From JAFAZJ01 sp964437145 (lineage in GTDB: Bacteria > Pseudomonadota > Alphaproteobacteria > Reyranellales > Reyranellaceae), in the NCBI GenBank assembly GCA_964437145.1, contig CAYTFW010000002.1, forward strand, positions 1-64,000: a DNA stretch of 64,000 bases, in the 5' to 3' direction. The first letter of the stretch is position 1, and the number at the start of each line of letters is the position of its first letter. The position numbers and the translations under genes are program-made. Under the pieces are notes generated by a model that saw only the letters and a list, made by a program, of their open reading frames with translations, was not told the origin of the DNA and did not search any database. This document shows, one piece after another, positions 7,588 through 14,927 of this stretch.

Positions 7588-9624
7588 CTAGCGGACGCCG
7601 TCTTTCGCCATCGTCTCGGCGACGGTAGGCTCCTTGGCGATGGCCGCGGCGATGTCGGCGGTGCCGCCTTGCGTGTCGCCGTTGCGTTGGCGGGCGAGGC
7701 CGCGGCTGTAGCGTGTGTAGGGGCTGTCCCACAGCTTGAGCGCCGCGTCGTAGTCGGCGATGGCGGCGGCGAACCGGCCGGCCTTGAAATGGACCATGCC
7801 GCGTGCTTCGAGGGCATTTCTCGTGTCAGCGTTGGGCAGGCGCAGCACCTGATCGCAGTCGCTAAGCGCCGCATCGAGCTGGCCGATGCGCGCCCGTGTC
7901 TCGCAACGCTTGAGCCACGCGCGTGCATTGGTCGGCTCCAGGCGCGTGACCTGCTCGAGATCCGTGATCGCCCGCTCGGGCTGGCCCTTGTCCTGGTGGA
8001 CGCGGGCGCGTGCGTGGAACGTATCGGCGTGCGATGGGTCGAGGCGGATGGCCGCGTCGTAGTCCTCGATCGCGCGGTCGTGCTGTCCCTTGATGTAATA
8101 GGCCAGCGCGCGATCGCGAAACGCCTTGGCGTGCGCGGGATCGAGGCGAATGGCCACGTCGAGATCCTGGATCGCCCGGTCGAACTTTTCCTGGAATGAG
8201 GCTATGCCGCCATTGATATACAGCCAGCCGCGGTTGGCGAAGGCCTCGGCGTGGGACGGGTTCAGCCGGATGGCCTCGTCGTAATCCTTGAGCGCGGCGA
8301 AGTAGTCGGTGCGGGCGGCAAAGGCCAGGCCGGCGCGGTCGAAGGCATAGGCGTGACCGCGGTTGTTGTGGGCGATGGCGAGTCGCGCGCCGCTCTCGCG
8401 CCCGCTCGCGATGAGCGCGCTGCAGGCGACGACGCGGAAATCGGGGTGGCCGGCGGCGCAGTCACGCCAGTTCTCCGCGTCGCTCTGGATCGCGGCGGGC
8501 GCCTTGCCGAGCGCCGCCATCAGGGTCGGCTCCCCGCACTCATCCGGCCCGACGAGCAGCGATCGCGTGTACTGGCCCGCGACGCGCAGGCATCCGCGAT
8601 CCCAGACGCCCTCCAGCACGGTGCCGTCGCTCGCCGTGAACGCGCCTAGGCCGTGCGGGCCTTCCAGGAAACCACCGCTTTTGAACTCGGGATCGACCGA
8701 GCGCTGAAAATCGGAGTTGACCCAACCGCCGTCATAGCGGCCGCCGGGCGCACCAAAGCGGTCCCGCTGGGTCAGGATCGCGCGATAGATCTTCCCGCCG
8801 AGGACGAATTCCTCGGTGCTCGCATCCTCGCCGATGAGCCTGGCAACAAAGCGCCGCCCGGCGTAGAGCAGATCGTCGCGCCACTCGCCCTGCTCGGTGA
8901 CGAAGCCCGCCTGCAGCCCGGGCCCGTCGCGCCGTCCATTGCGCAGGCGGCCCTCGTAGCGCAGCTCCACTGCGGGCGGCTTGCCCGGCTCCGCCTTCCG
9001 CCACTCCAAGATGCCCTCGCCTTGCGCGATGCCATCGACGCACGGTCCCGACCAGTGATACGTCACGCTCCGCCACGGCTGGCGTTTCCAGATCCGGCAG
9101 CCGGTCTCGGGATCGCGGGTCCAGCGGGGTCGCGGAGGGCTGTGATCGTGCCGGACCCTGATGTTCGGGATGGCATCGCGGAGGATCTTCTCGCCCGCCT
9201 CGCTCACGTCGGTGTCGGTCACGTCGACCAAGACCAGCGACTTGATCTGCGTCAGCGACGTCATCCCGGCATCGCCGACGTCGGTTCCGGCGAGATGCAG
9301 CCGCGCGAGCTTCGGCACCGCCTTCACCAGCACGGCGAGCCCCTCGTCGCTGCCGTAGCGCTCGCCCAGCCGCAAATCGACCAGCTTGGGAAAGGCCTTG
9401 AGCTTCATCAGATCGTCGGCAGCTTGCAGCGTGCCGCGCGCCCGGACCAAATCGAGCGAAACCGCCTCCAGCACCAGCGCGGCCGTCGCCTCCTTGCCGT
9501 CGAGCTCGACGCCCAGGCTCTTGAGCCATTGCGCAGCGTCCTCGGCCGTCTGCGCCGCGGCGGGCAAGCCGAGCCCGGCGATCAGCAGCACGCTCAACGC
9601 GATCACACGCATCGTCCCACGCAT
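7588..9624 (-). CDS. Secreted LRR / MORN-like / TPR repeat protein
   Basis: 678 residues with a Sec signal peptide (hydrophobic core 9-22, PAAAQ cleavage region near 21-25). Residues about 77-156 look like leucine-rich repeats (KLVDLRLGERYGSDEGLAVL, then KLARLHLAGTDVGDAGMTSL). Residues about 180-370 carry MORN-like 'GEG.LEW...YEGRLRNGRRDGPG' segments. From about 400 to the end there are five or six tetratricopeptide repeats (DYDEAIRLNPSHAEAFANRG and similar). All three modules serve protein-protein contact, so this is probably a periplasmic scaffold; no catalytic motif is seen. A second ATG at 9612 is an equally possible start. The partner is unknown. Confidence 0.75.
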   Translation of the reverse strand: MRGTMRVIALSVLLIAGLGLPAAAQTAEDAAQWLKSLGVELDGKEATAALVLEAVSLDLVRARGTLQAADDLMKLKAFPKLVDLRLGERYGSDEGLAVLVKAVPKLARLHLAGTDVGDAGMTSLTQIKSLVLVDVTDTDVSEAGEKILRDAIPNIRVRHDHSPPRPRWTRDPETGCRIWKRQPWRSVTYHWSGPCVDGIAQGEGILEWRKAEPGKPPAVELRYEGRLRNGRRDGPGLQAGFVTEQGEWRDDLLYAGRRFVARLIGEDASTEEFVLGGKIYRAILTQRDRFGAPGGRYDGGWVNSDFQRSVDPEFKSGGFLEGPHGLGAFTASDGTVLEGVWDRGCLRVAGQYTRSLLVGPDECGEPTLMAALGKAPAAIQSDAENWRDCAAGHPDFRVVACSALIASGRESGARLAIAHNNRGHAYAFDRAGLAFAARTDYFAALKDYDEAIRLNPSHAEAFANRGWLYINGGIASFQEKFDRAIQDLDVAIRLDPAHAKAFRDRALAYYIKGQHDRAIEDYDAAIRLDPSHADTFHARARVHQDKGQPERAITDLEQVTRLEPTNARAWLKRCETRARIGQLDAALSDCDQVLRLPNADTRNALEARGMVHFKAGRFAAAIADYDAALKLWDSPYTRYSRGLARQRNGDTQGGTADIAAAIAKEPTVAETMAKDGVR

Positions 9625-9777
9625 GCCGCCGATCTTGCACGCGAGGCTGATGTCGCGCCAGCGACGATACCTCCCGTCTCAGATTGGATTTTCCGCACTT
9701 TTCTTGTAGAGGGCGCCGCAGGCCGGGCGCCGGAAGCGCTGCGTCGACCCCCAGGAACCGATGGGCCGCCGCCGTGC

Positions 9778-9891
9778 GGACAGGTAATCCATGGTGATGC
9801 CTTCCAGCCGACCACCCAATATCTTGGACGGAGTCGGTTGGTCGGTCCGGCAGAGCTTGGCCGCCTCGACCTGTGTCAGGCCACGCGCCGA
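9778..9891 (-). pseudogene. Degraded XRE-type antitoxin (HTH) fragment
   Basis: Read on the minus strand, this stretch codes ARGLTQVEAAKLCRTDQP followed by TPSKILGGRLEGITMDYL. That closely resembles the helix-turn-helix of the small XRE antitoxins (HigA/NadS-like: 'GLTQxEAAxLxGxxQPxxSxxLxGRxxxxxxDxL'). There is no start codon, the N-terminal part is absent (a TGA stands just upstream in frame), and the expected C-terminal region has turned into unrelated sequence. No partner toxin is seen. The bases from about 9625 to 9777 hold nothing I can identify. Recognition is by motif only. Confidence 0.5.
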
Positions 9892-9934
9892 CCTGGATCA
9901 CACTCAAGCAGACGAAACGGACGCGGCGCCGATC

Positions 9935-10388
9935 TCAGTTCTGGGTCAGCAACCGCTCGATCTCGTGGACGGGATGCTTGGCGAGGTCCTTGTCGAGCTC
10001 GGCCACGACACTGCCGTGCAGCTCCTTGGAGAAGCGCTGGCGGAACTCGGCCAGGGCGCGGGCCGGAGCCACGACCACCAGCTTTCTGAAGTCGCCGTCG
10101 CGGTGATGGCGCTCCATCTCATCGACGACCCCGGTGGCGAAATCTCGTTCAGCCACATCACGCCGGCCGGTCTTGCTCGACGGCCGAGCGGCGACCCGTC
10201 GCCGAATCGACGACTCGGCCGGTCTTGTCGGTGCCGTGCTCGGCGGTCTTGGGATTGTCGGGCCGCTCGATGACCTTCGGGACCTTGAAGTCGAGACGGA
10301 TCTCGTTGATGGCGTTACGCAGCAGCAAAGCCTTACGTCCATCAGCGACGAGAACCCAGGTATTGAATGGGATTTGTAACCGGCTCAA
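9935..10388 (-). pseudogene. Frameshifted 'attachment to host cells' family protein (AtsE-like)
   Basis: Two overlapping minus-strand frames together make one protein of the host-attachment family (PF10116). The first (from a TTG at 10388) reads IPFNTWVLVADGRKALLLRN ... SATGRRSAVEQD and stops near 10158. The second carries on with RDVAERDFATGVVDEMERHH ... LDKDLAKHPVHEIERLLTQN to a TGA at 9935. The join lies near 10160-10180 and needs a single-base shift. This could be a true pseudogene or a sequencing error; the rest of both halves is well preserved, so the break, if real, is recent. The family is named from an Agrobacterium attachment locus but its biochemistry is unclear. Confidence 0.75.
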
Positions 10389-10428
10389 GCCGAGGAAACG
10401 TCCCCAGCACGAGCCTGGTTCTGGAGGA

Positions 10429-11025
10429 TCAGACCTTGATCACCACCGTATCGGCGATCATGTCGTGCAGCGCGCGCTTGCGGTCGGTGAAGCCGGCCAT
10501 CATGTAGCCGATGCCGAACGGGATCAGGCCGGTGATGAAGGCCTTGGCGAAGAAGCGGCCGGTGGCGCGGCCGAAGCTCAGCCGCGTGCCGTCGGACTTC
10601 AGGACGCGCAGGCCCAGCGCCCGCTTGCCCAGGGTCGCGCCACGCTCCGAGCTGGTCATCAGCGCCTCGTAGAGCCAGACGCCGACGAAGGCGACGATCA
10701 TGATCAGGATGATGACGCCTCCTATCGCCGCCGCGGCCTCGAGCTGCTCTTGCTCGGTGCTGCCGCCCAAGCTCGCCACCGTGCCGCCGGCGAAGATTCC
10801 GATGAGGATCCACATCGGGATGCCGATGATGAGACCGTCGAGGAAATAGGCGACGAAGCGGATCCAGAAGCCGCCGAACTGCGCGGCCGATGGCGCCGGG
10901 GCGTATTGCGGCCCGCCGTACTGTTGCGGCGGATAGGGCTGCTGCTGGTAAGGCTGCTGTTGTTGATACGGCTGCGGCTGCTGTTGCTGCCAGTTGGGCG
11001 GCGGCGGTGGCGGAATCTGACTCAT
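10429..11025 (-). CDS. RDD family membrane protein with Gln/Pro-rich N-terminus
   Basis: 198 residues. The first 45 residues are low-complexity, made of Pro, Gln and Tyr (PPPPPPNWQQQQPQPYQQQQ). The rest is an RDD domain: FWIRFVAYFLDGLIIGIPMW contains the eponymous Arg/Asp pattern, then come a second helix near 100-120 and a third near 165-185. RDD proteins are inner-membrane proteins, some linked to ion transport, but most have no known role. The ATG at 11025 precedes the low-complexity part, and the CAG/CAA tract is prone to length change. It lies on the same strand as the truncated attachment gene and as leuC, 57 nt after leuC. Confidence 0.85.
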   Translation of the reverse strand: MSQIPPPPPPNWQQQQPQPYQQQQPYQQQPYPPQQYGGPQYAPAPSAAQFGGFWIRFVAYFLDGLIIGIPMWILIGIFAGGTVASLGGSTEQEQLEAAAAIGGVIILIMIVAFVGVWLYEALMTSSERGATLGKRALGLRVLKSDGTRLSFGRATGRFFAKAFITGLIPFGIGYMMAGFTDRKRALHDMIADTVVIKV

Positions 11026-11082
11026 CGGCTCCCCCGAAGTCCGACGACCGCGACAGGCGACCGTCAGCCTCAGGGTATCACT

Positions 11083-12525
11083 TCACTGATAGTCGCGCAC
11101 GTCGGCGAAGGTGCCCTTGATCGCCGCCGCCGCGGCCATGCCGGGGCTGACGAGATGGGTGCGTCCGCCGCGGCCCTGGCGGCCCTCGAAGTTGCGGTTG
11201 GAGGTCGAGGCGCAGCGCTCGCCGGGCTTCAGCTTGTCGGCGTTCATCGCCAGGCACATCGAGCAGCCGGGCTCGCGCCACTCGAAGCCGGCGGCGGTGA
11301 AGATCTTGTCGAGACCCTCGCGCTCGGCCTGCTCCTTCACCAGGCCGGAGCCCGGCACGATCATGGCGTGCACGTGATCGGCGACCTTGCGGTCGCGGGC
11401 GATGGCGGCGGCCTCGCGCAGGTCCTCGATGCGGCCGTTGGTGCACGAGCCGATGAACACCTTGTCGATGCGGATATCGCTCATCCGCGTGCCCGGCTTG
11501 AGGTCCATGTACTCCAGCGAGCGCGCCCAGGCGGCACGGCGATCCTCGTCCGGCGCGTCGTCGGGGTTGGGAATCACGCCGGTGATCGGCACGACGTCCT
11601 GCGGGCTGGTGCCCCAGGTGAGCTGCGGATCGATATCGGTGACCGGGATCACGATCTCGCGGTCGTACTTGGCGTCCTTGTCGGACGGCAACCGGCGCCA
11701 GGCCGACAGCGCCATCTCCCAGGCGCCGCCCTTGGGCACGTTCGGCCGGCCAGCGAGGTAGCGGAAGGTCGTCTCGTCGGGCGCGATCAGGCCGGCGCGC
11801 GCGCCGCCTTCGATGGACATGTTGCAGACCGTCATGCGGCCTTCCATCGACAGGTTGCGGATCGCCTTGCCGCTGTACTCGATGACATGGCCGGTGCCGC
11901 CGGCGGTGCCGATCGTGCCGATGATCTTCAGGATCACGTCCTTGCCGGTGACGCCCACGGGCAGATCGCCATCGATCATCACGCGCATGTTCCGGGCCGG
12001 CTGCTGGATCAGCGTCTGGGTGGCGAGCACATGCTCGACCTCGGACGTGCCAATGCCGAAGGCCAGCGCGCCGAAGGCGCCGTGCGTCGAGGTGTGGCTG
12101 TCGCCGCAGACAATGGTCATGCCCGGCAGGGTCAGGCCCTGCTCCGGCCCGATGATGTGCACGATGCCCTGGCGCACGTCGTCGACCGGGTAGTAGGGAA
12201 CGCCGAATTCCTTGACGTTGGCCTCGAGCGTCTCGACCTGGATGCGCGACTCCTCGTCGTCGATGCCGGCGGCGCGATTGAGCGTCGGGATGTTGTGGTC
12301 GGCGACGGCGATGGTGAGGTCGGGCCGGCGCACCTTGCGGCCGGTCATGCGCAGGCCTTCGAAAGCCTGCGGGCTGGTGACCTCGTGCACGAGATGGCGA
12401 TCGACGTAGATCAGACACGAGCCGTCGTCGCGGCGTTCGACGACATGGGCGTCCCAGATCTTGTCGAACAGGGTGCGCGGCGGACCGGCAGGGGCCGGCG
12501 GCGGCGGCGCGGGCTTCTTCGCCAT
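11083..12525 (-). CDS. leuC: 3-isopropylmalate dehydratase large subunit
   Basis: About 480 residues, aconitase superfamily. It isomerises 2-isopropylmalate with LeuD using a [4Fe-4S] cluster. The cluster cysteines are Cys361 (in FIGSCTNGRIEDL) and Cys421/Cys424 (in PGCSMCLAMN), and the active-site region CGDSHTSTHGAFGALAFG is present. I chose the ATG at 12525 because GGGGAGG lies about 8 nt before it; upstream in-frame ATGs at 12534 and 12543 overlap or precede that site. The N-terminus carries an unusual short Pro/Ala stretch (KKPAPPPPAPAGPP) before the normal TLFDKIWDAH start. It is downstream of rplS on the same strand across a palindromic repeat. Confidence 0.96.
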   Translation of the reverse strand: MAKKPAPPPPAPAGPPRTLFDKIWDAHVVERRDDGSCLIYVDRHLVHEVTSPQAFEGLRMTGRKVRRPDLTIAVADHNIPTLNRAAGIDDEESRIQVETLEANVKEFGVPYYPVDDVRQGIVHIIGPEQGLTLPGMTIVCGDSHTSTHGAFGALAFGIGTSEVEHVLATQTLIQQPARNMRVMIDGDLPVGVTGKDVILKIIGTIGTAGGTGHVIEYSGKAIRNLSMEGRMTVCNMSIEGGARAGLIAPDETTFRYLAGRPNVPKGGAWEMALSAWRRLPSDKDAKYDREIVIPVTDIDPQLTWGTSPQDVVPITGVIPNPDDAPDEDRRAAWARSLEYMDLKPGTRMSDIRIDKVFIGSCTNGRIEDLREAAAIARDRKVADHVHAMIVPGSGLVKEQAEREGLDKIFTAAGFEWREPGCSMCLAMNADKLKPGERCASTSNRNFEGRQGRGGRTHLVSPGMAAAAAIKGTFADVRDYQ

Positions 12526-12563
12526 CTTGATCATCCTCCCCAAGACGATGGATCACTCAATTC

Positions 12564-12691
12564 TACCTTCCCCCGGAGGGGGAAGGTGGCGCGCGAAGCG
12601 CGACGGATGGGGGATGTCTCAACGAAATCGGTGTCCGTCTTCGACATCCCCCATCCGCCAAGCGGGCACCTTCCCCCTCCGGGGGAAGGTA
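12564..12691. repeat. 128-nt nested palindromic element between rplS and leuC
   Basis: The outer arms 12564-12588 and 12667-12691 (25 nt, TACCTTCCCCCGGAGGGGGA...) are perfect reverse complements, and each arm is itself a near-perfect small hairpin. Inside them a second pair, around CGGATGGGGGATGTC at about 12604-12618 and its complement at about 12642-12657, extends the fold. It fills most of the gap between rplS and leuC. It looks like a non-autonomous (REP/MITE-like) intergenic repeat. A single arm recurs at 25747-25771. It may also attenuate read-through from rplS into leuC. Confidence 0.85.
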
Positions 12692-12695
12692 ACAA

Positions 12696-13178
12696 CTACT
12701 TCTTGCCGCCGCCCTTGGCGGCGCGGACGCTGCCCTTCTCGCCGGCCGGGCGCTCCTTCTTGATCTTCTCGCGGCGCTGGTAGCCGGTGGCCACCTGCTC
12801 GGCGAGCATCTCGCGCTGCGCCTCGGTGTCCTCGACGATGCGGGCCGCCTTGCCGCGCAGGTCGCGCAGGTAATAGAGCTTGGCGCGGCGCACGATACCC
12901 TTGCGCACCACCTCGACCTCCCAGATCTGCGGGCTGTGCAGCGGGAAGACGCGCTCGACGCCCTCGCCATAGGAGATCTTGCGCACCGTGAACGAGGAGT
13001 TGATGCCGTCGTTCTTGCGCGCGATGCAGACGCCCTCGTAGACCTGGATGCGCTCGCGCGAGCCTTCCTGCACCTTCAGGTGCACCTTCAAGGTGTCGCC
13101 CGGCTCGAAGCGCGGCACCTTGCGCTCGGCTTCGACCTTGGCGATCTGCTCGGCTTCGATCTCTTTGATCGCGTTCAT
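12696..13178 (-). CDS. rplS: 50S ribosomal protein L19
   Basis: 160 residues. L19 sits at the 30S-50S interface. The core (residues 1 to about 115) is standard: EPGDTLKVHLKVQEGSRERI, GVCIARKNDGINSSFTVRKI, ERVFPLHSPQI and VRRAKLYYLRDLRGKAARI. The remaining 45 residues are a basic, Gly/Lys-rich extension ending in AAKGGGKK, longer than the usual 115-130-residue protein but of a type seen in some alphaproteobacteria. The start overlaps the trmD stop by 4 nt (ATGA), with AAAGGA as ribosome site, so it is the last gene of the rpsP-rimM-trmD-rplS operon. Confidence 0.98.
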   Translation of the reverse strand: MNAIKEIEAEQIAKVEAERKVPRFEPGDTLKVHLKVQEGSRERIQVYEGVCIARKNDGINSSFTVRKISYGEGVERVFPLHSPQIWEVEVVRKGIVRRAKLYYLRDLRGKAARIVEDTEAQREMLAEQVATGYQRREKIKKERPAGEKGSVRAAKGGGKK

Positions 13179-13915
13179 CGTGTGGTTCCTTTCTTCTCAG
13201 TCTCTCGTGCCTTGCGTCGCGCGTCGTACCGGTCCCACAGGTCCGGCCGCCGCCGCCGCGTGATCTCTTCCGCCATCGAGCGCCGCCAGGCCGCGATCTT
13301 CGCGTGATGCCCTGATTGCAGCGCCTCCGGCACCGCCCTTTCGCCGCCATCCGGACCGGTCCAGGTAGCCGGCCGCGTGTAGAGCGGGTACTCGAGCAAT
13401 CCGTCCTCGAAACTCTCCTCCGCCAGCGATTGCGCCGCGCCCATCACACCGGGCAGCAGCCGCACACAGGCATCCAGCAACGCCAACGCCGCGATCTCGC
13501 CGCCCGACAGGACGAAATCGCCGACACTCACCTCCTCCAACCCGTGTGCCTCGATCACGCGCTCGTCGATCCCCTCGAAGCGGCCGCACACCAGGGTGAC
13601 CCCCGGCCCCGCCGCCAGCGCCCGCACGCGCGCCTGTGTCAGCGGCGCGCCGCGCGGGCTGGGATAGATCGCCGGCGTGCCGGGAAGGCGGCTGGCCTGG
13701 ATCGCGTCGGACAGCACGTCCGGGCGCATCACCATGCCCGCCCCGCCACCGAACGGCGTATCGTCGACGCTGCCGTGGCGATCCCTGGCGAAGCCGCGGA
13801 TGTCGATGGCGTCGATCGACCACACTCCCTCGCGTAGCGCCCGGCCTGCCAGACTCATCGCCAGCGGCCCCGGGAACATCTCGGGGAAGATCGACAGGGC
13901 CACCGCCCGCCACAC
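13175..13915 (-). CDS. trmD: tRNA (guanine-N1)-methyltransferase
   Basis: 246 residues with a GTG start at 13915, 5 nt after rimM and preceded by GGAGAGAGG. It methylates G37 of tRNAs that read CNN codons, preventing frameshifts, and acts as a homodimer with a trefoil-knot SAM site. Diagnostic parts are SIFPEMFPGPLAMSLAG at the N-terminus, FGGGAGMVMRPDVL, CGRFEGIDERV, and the knot segment VSVGDFVLSGGEIAALALLD. The frame is open further upstream into rimM, but those codons are not TrmD-like. The stop overlaps rplS. Confidence 0.97.
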   Translation of the reverse strand: MWRAVALSIFPEMFPGPLAMSLAGRALREGVWSIDAIDIRGFARDRHGSVDDTPFGGGAGMVMRPDVLSDAIQASRLPGTPAIYPSPRGAPLTQARVRALAAGPGVTLVCGRFEGIDERVIEAHGLEEVSVGDFVLSGGEIAALALLDACVRLLPGVMGAAQSLAEESFEDGLLEYPLYTRPATWTGPDGGERAVPEALQSGHHAKIAAWRRSMAEEITRRRRPDLWDRYDARRKARETEKKGTTR

Positions 13916-13920
13916 AGGTC

Positions 13921-14457
13921 CTACCTCTCTCCTTTCCGCACAGGCTCGAGCAATCCCACCGGCGGATCGATCGTCACCACACCAGCAGCGATATCGACGG
14001 TCGGCACCGCCTGATCGCTGAAGGGCAGCAGGAACGAGCGTCCGCCCGCTTTGTCGCCCACCTCCAGCAACGTGCCCGCGCCGAAATCTTCGACCCCCAG
14101 CACCTTGCCGTACTCCTTGCCGTCGACCCCCACGGCGCGCAGGCCGATGAGGTCGACGTGGTACCATTCACCCTCGGCCGCTGGCGGCAGCGCGTCGCGC
14201 GCTACGTAGAGCCGAAGACCGCGCAGCTTGTCGGCCGCGTCCCGGTCCGCCACACCGTCGATGCGCGCCAGCACATTGCCGCGCACCTCGCCCAGCGGAT
14301 GGATCGTGAAGCGGCGCCCACCCGACTCGTCGGTCAGCGCGCCATACGATCCGATATCGGCGGGATCCTCGCAGAAGCTCTGGATGCGCACCTCGCCGCG
14401 AACGCCATGCGGCGCGACGACCACTCCCAGTAGCACGCGTCGGTCAGCCGACATCAC
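13921..14457 (-). CDS. rimM: Ribosome maturation factor RimM
   Basis: 178 residues. RimM binds S19 and helps assemble the head of the 30S subunit. The N-terminal barrel shows LLGVVVAPHGVRGEVRIQSF and the C-terminal PRC-barrel part shows GEWYHVDLIGLRAVGVDGKE, with conserved aromatic Trp-Tyr-His. Two adjacent ATGs at 14457 and 14454 are equally good starts. It follows rpsP across a palindromic repeat and precedes trmD by 5 nt, the usual order of the operon. Confidence 0.96.
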   Translation of the reverse strand: MMSADRRVLLGVVVAPHGVRGEVRIQSFCEDPADIGSYGALTDESGGRRFTIHPLGEVRGNVLARIDGVADRDAADKLRGLRLYVARDALPPAAEGEWYHVDLIGLRAVGVDGKEYGKVLGVEDFGAGTLLEVGDKAGGRSFLLPFSDQAVPTVDIAAGVVTIDPPVGLLEPVRKGER

Positions 14458-14458
14458 C

Positions 14459-14523
14459 TGTCATCCCGAGCGTAGCGAGGGATCTAGGCCGACCCTGGAT
14501 CCCTCGCTGTGCTCGGGATGACA
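14459..14523. repeat. 65-nt palindromic repeat (TGTCATCCCGAG family), copy 1
   Basis: Arms 14459-14484 and 14498-14523 are reverse complements with two mismatches (TGTCATCCCGAGCGTAGCGA...). It sits between rpsP and rimM inside a ribosomal operon, so it is transcribed and would fold in the mRNA just before the rimM start. It is one of three copies in the window (others at 17976-18040 and 23857-23885). It belongs to a class of intergenic repeats common in alphaproteobacterial genomes. Confidence 0.85.
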
Positions 14524-14540
14524 GCACCGACCAGGCCACA

Positions 14541-14903
14541 CTAGCTCGCCGCCGCCTCGTCCGCCTTGCCCGCCGCCTCGGCCGCGGCCTTGGCGCGCTC
14601 CTGCGCCTTGGCCTTGGGCAGCGGCTTCTTGGTCTGCTCGCGGCGCACGCGTGGCTTCATCAGCTCGGCGCCGGCGAGGAACTTGGCCACGCGGTCGCTG
14701 GGCCGCGCACCGACGCCCAGCCAATGGGTCAGGCGCTCGGTGTTGAGCTTGATGCGGTCGGCGTGCTCGCGCGGCAGCATCGGGTTGTAGGTGCCGACCT
14801 TCTCGAGGAAGCGGCCGTCGCGCGGCGAGCGCGAGTCGGCGATGACGATGTTGTAGTAGGGCCGCTTCTTGGCGCCGCCGCGAGCCATACGAATAGCCAG
14901 CAT
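14541..14903 (-). CDS. rpsP: 30S ribosomal protein S16
   Basis: 120 residues. S16 binds 16S rRNA early in 30S assembly. The start MLAIRMARGGAKKRPYYNIV and ADSRSPRDGRFLEKVGTYNP are unmistakable. After residue 85 a Lys/Ala/Glu-rich tail of about 35 residues (KAQERAKAAAEAAGKADEAA) follows, which is longer than in enterobacteria but usual for this group. It is the first ribosomal gene after ffh, 24 nt downstream of it. Confidence 0.98.
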   Translation of the reverse strand: MLAIRMARGGAKKRPYYNIVIADSRSPRDGRFLEKVGTYNPMLPREHADRIKLNTERLTHWLGVGARPSDRVAKFLAGAELMKPRVRREQTKKPLPKAKAQERAKAAAEAAGKADEAAAS

Positions 14904-14927
14904 TCTTGTTCTCTCCTTCGAACCGGT

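Noticed and set aside
10925..11010. CAG/CAA-rich tract as a possible regulatory repeat
   Set aside because: It is in frame and codes the Gln/Pro-rich start of the RDD protein, so a coding explanation is enough.
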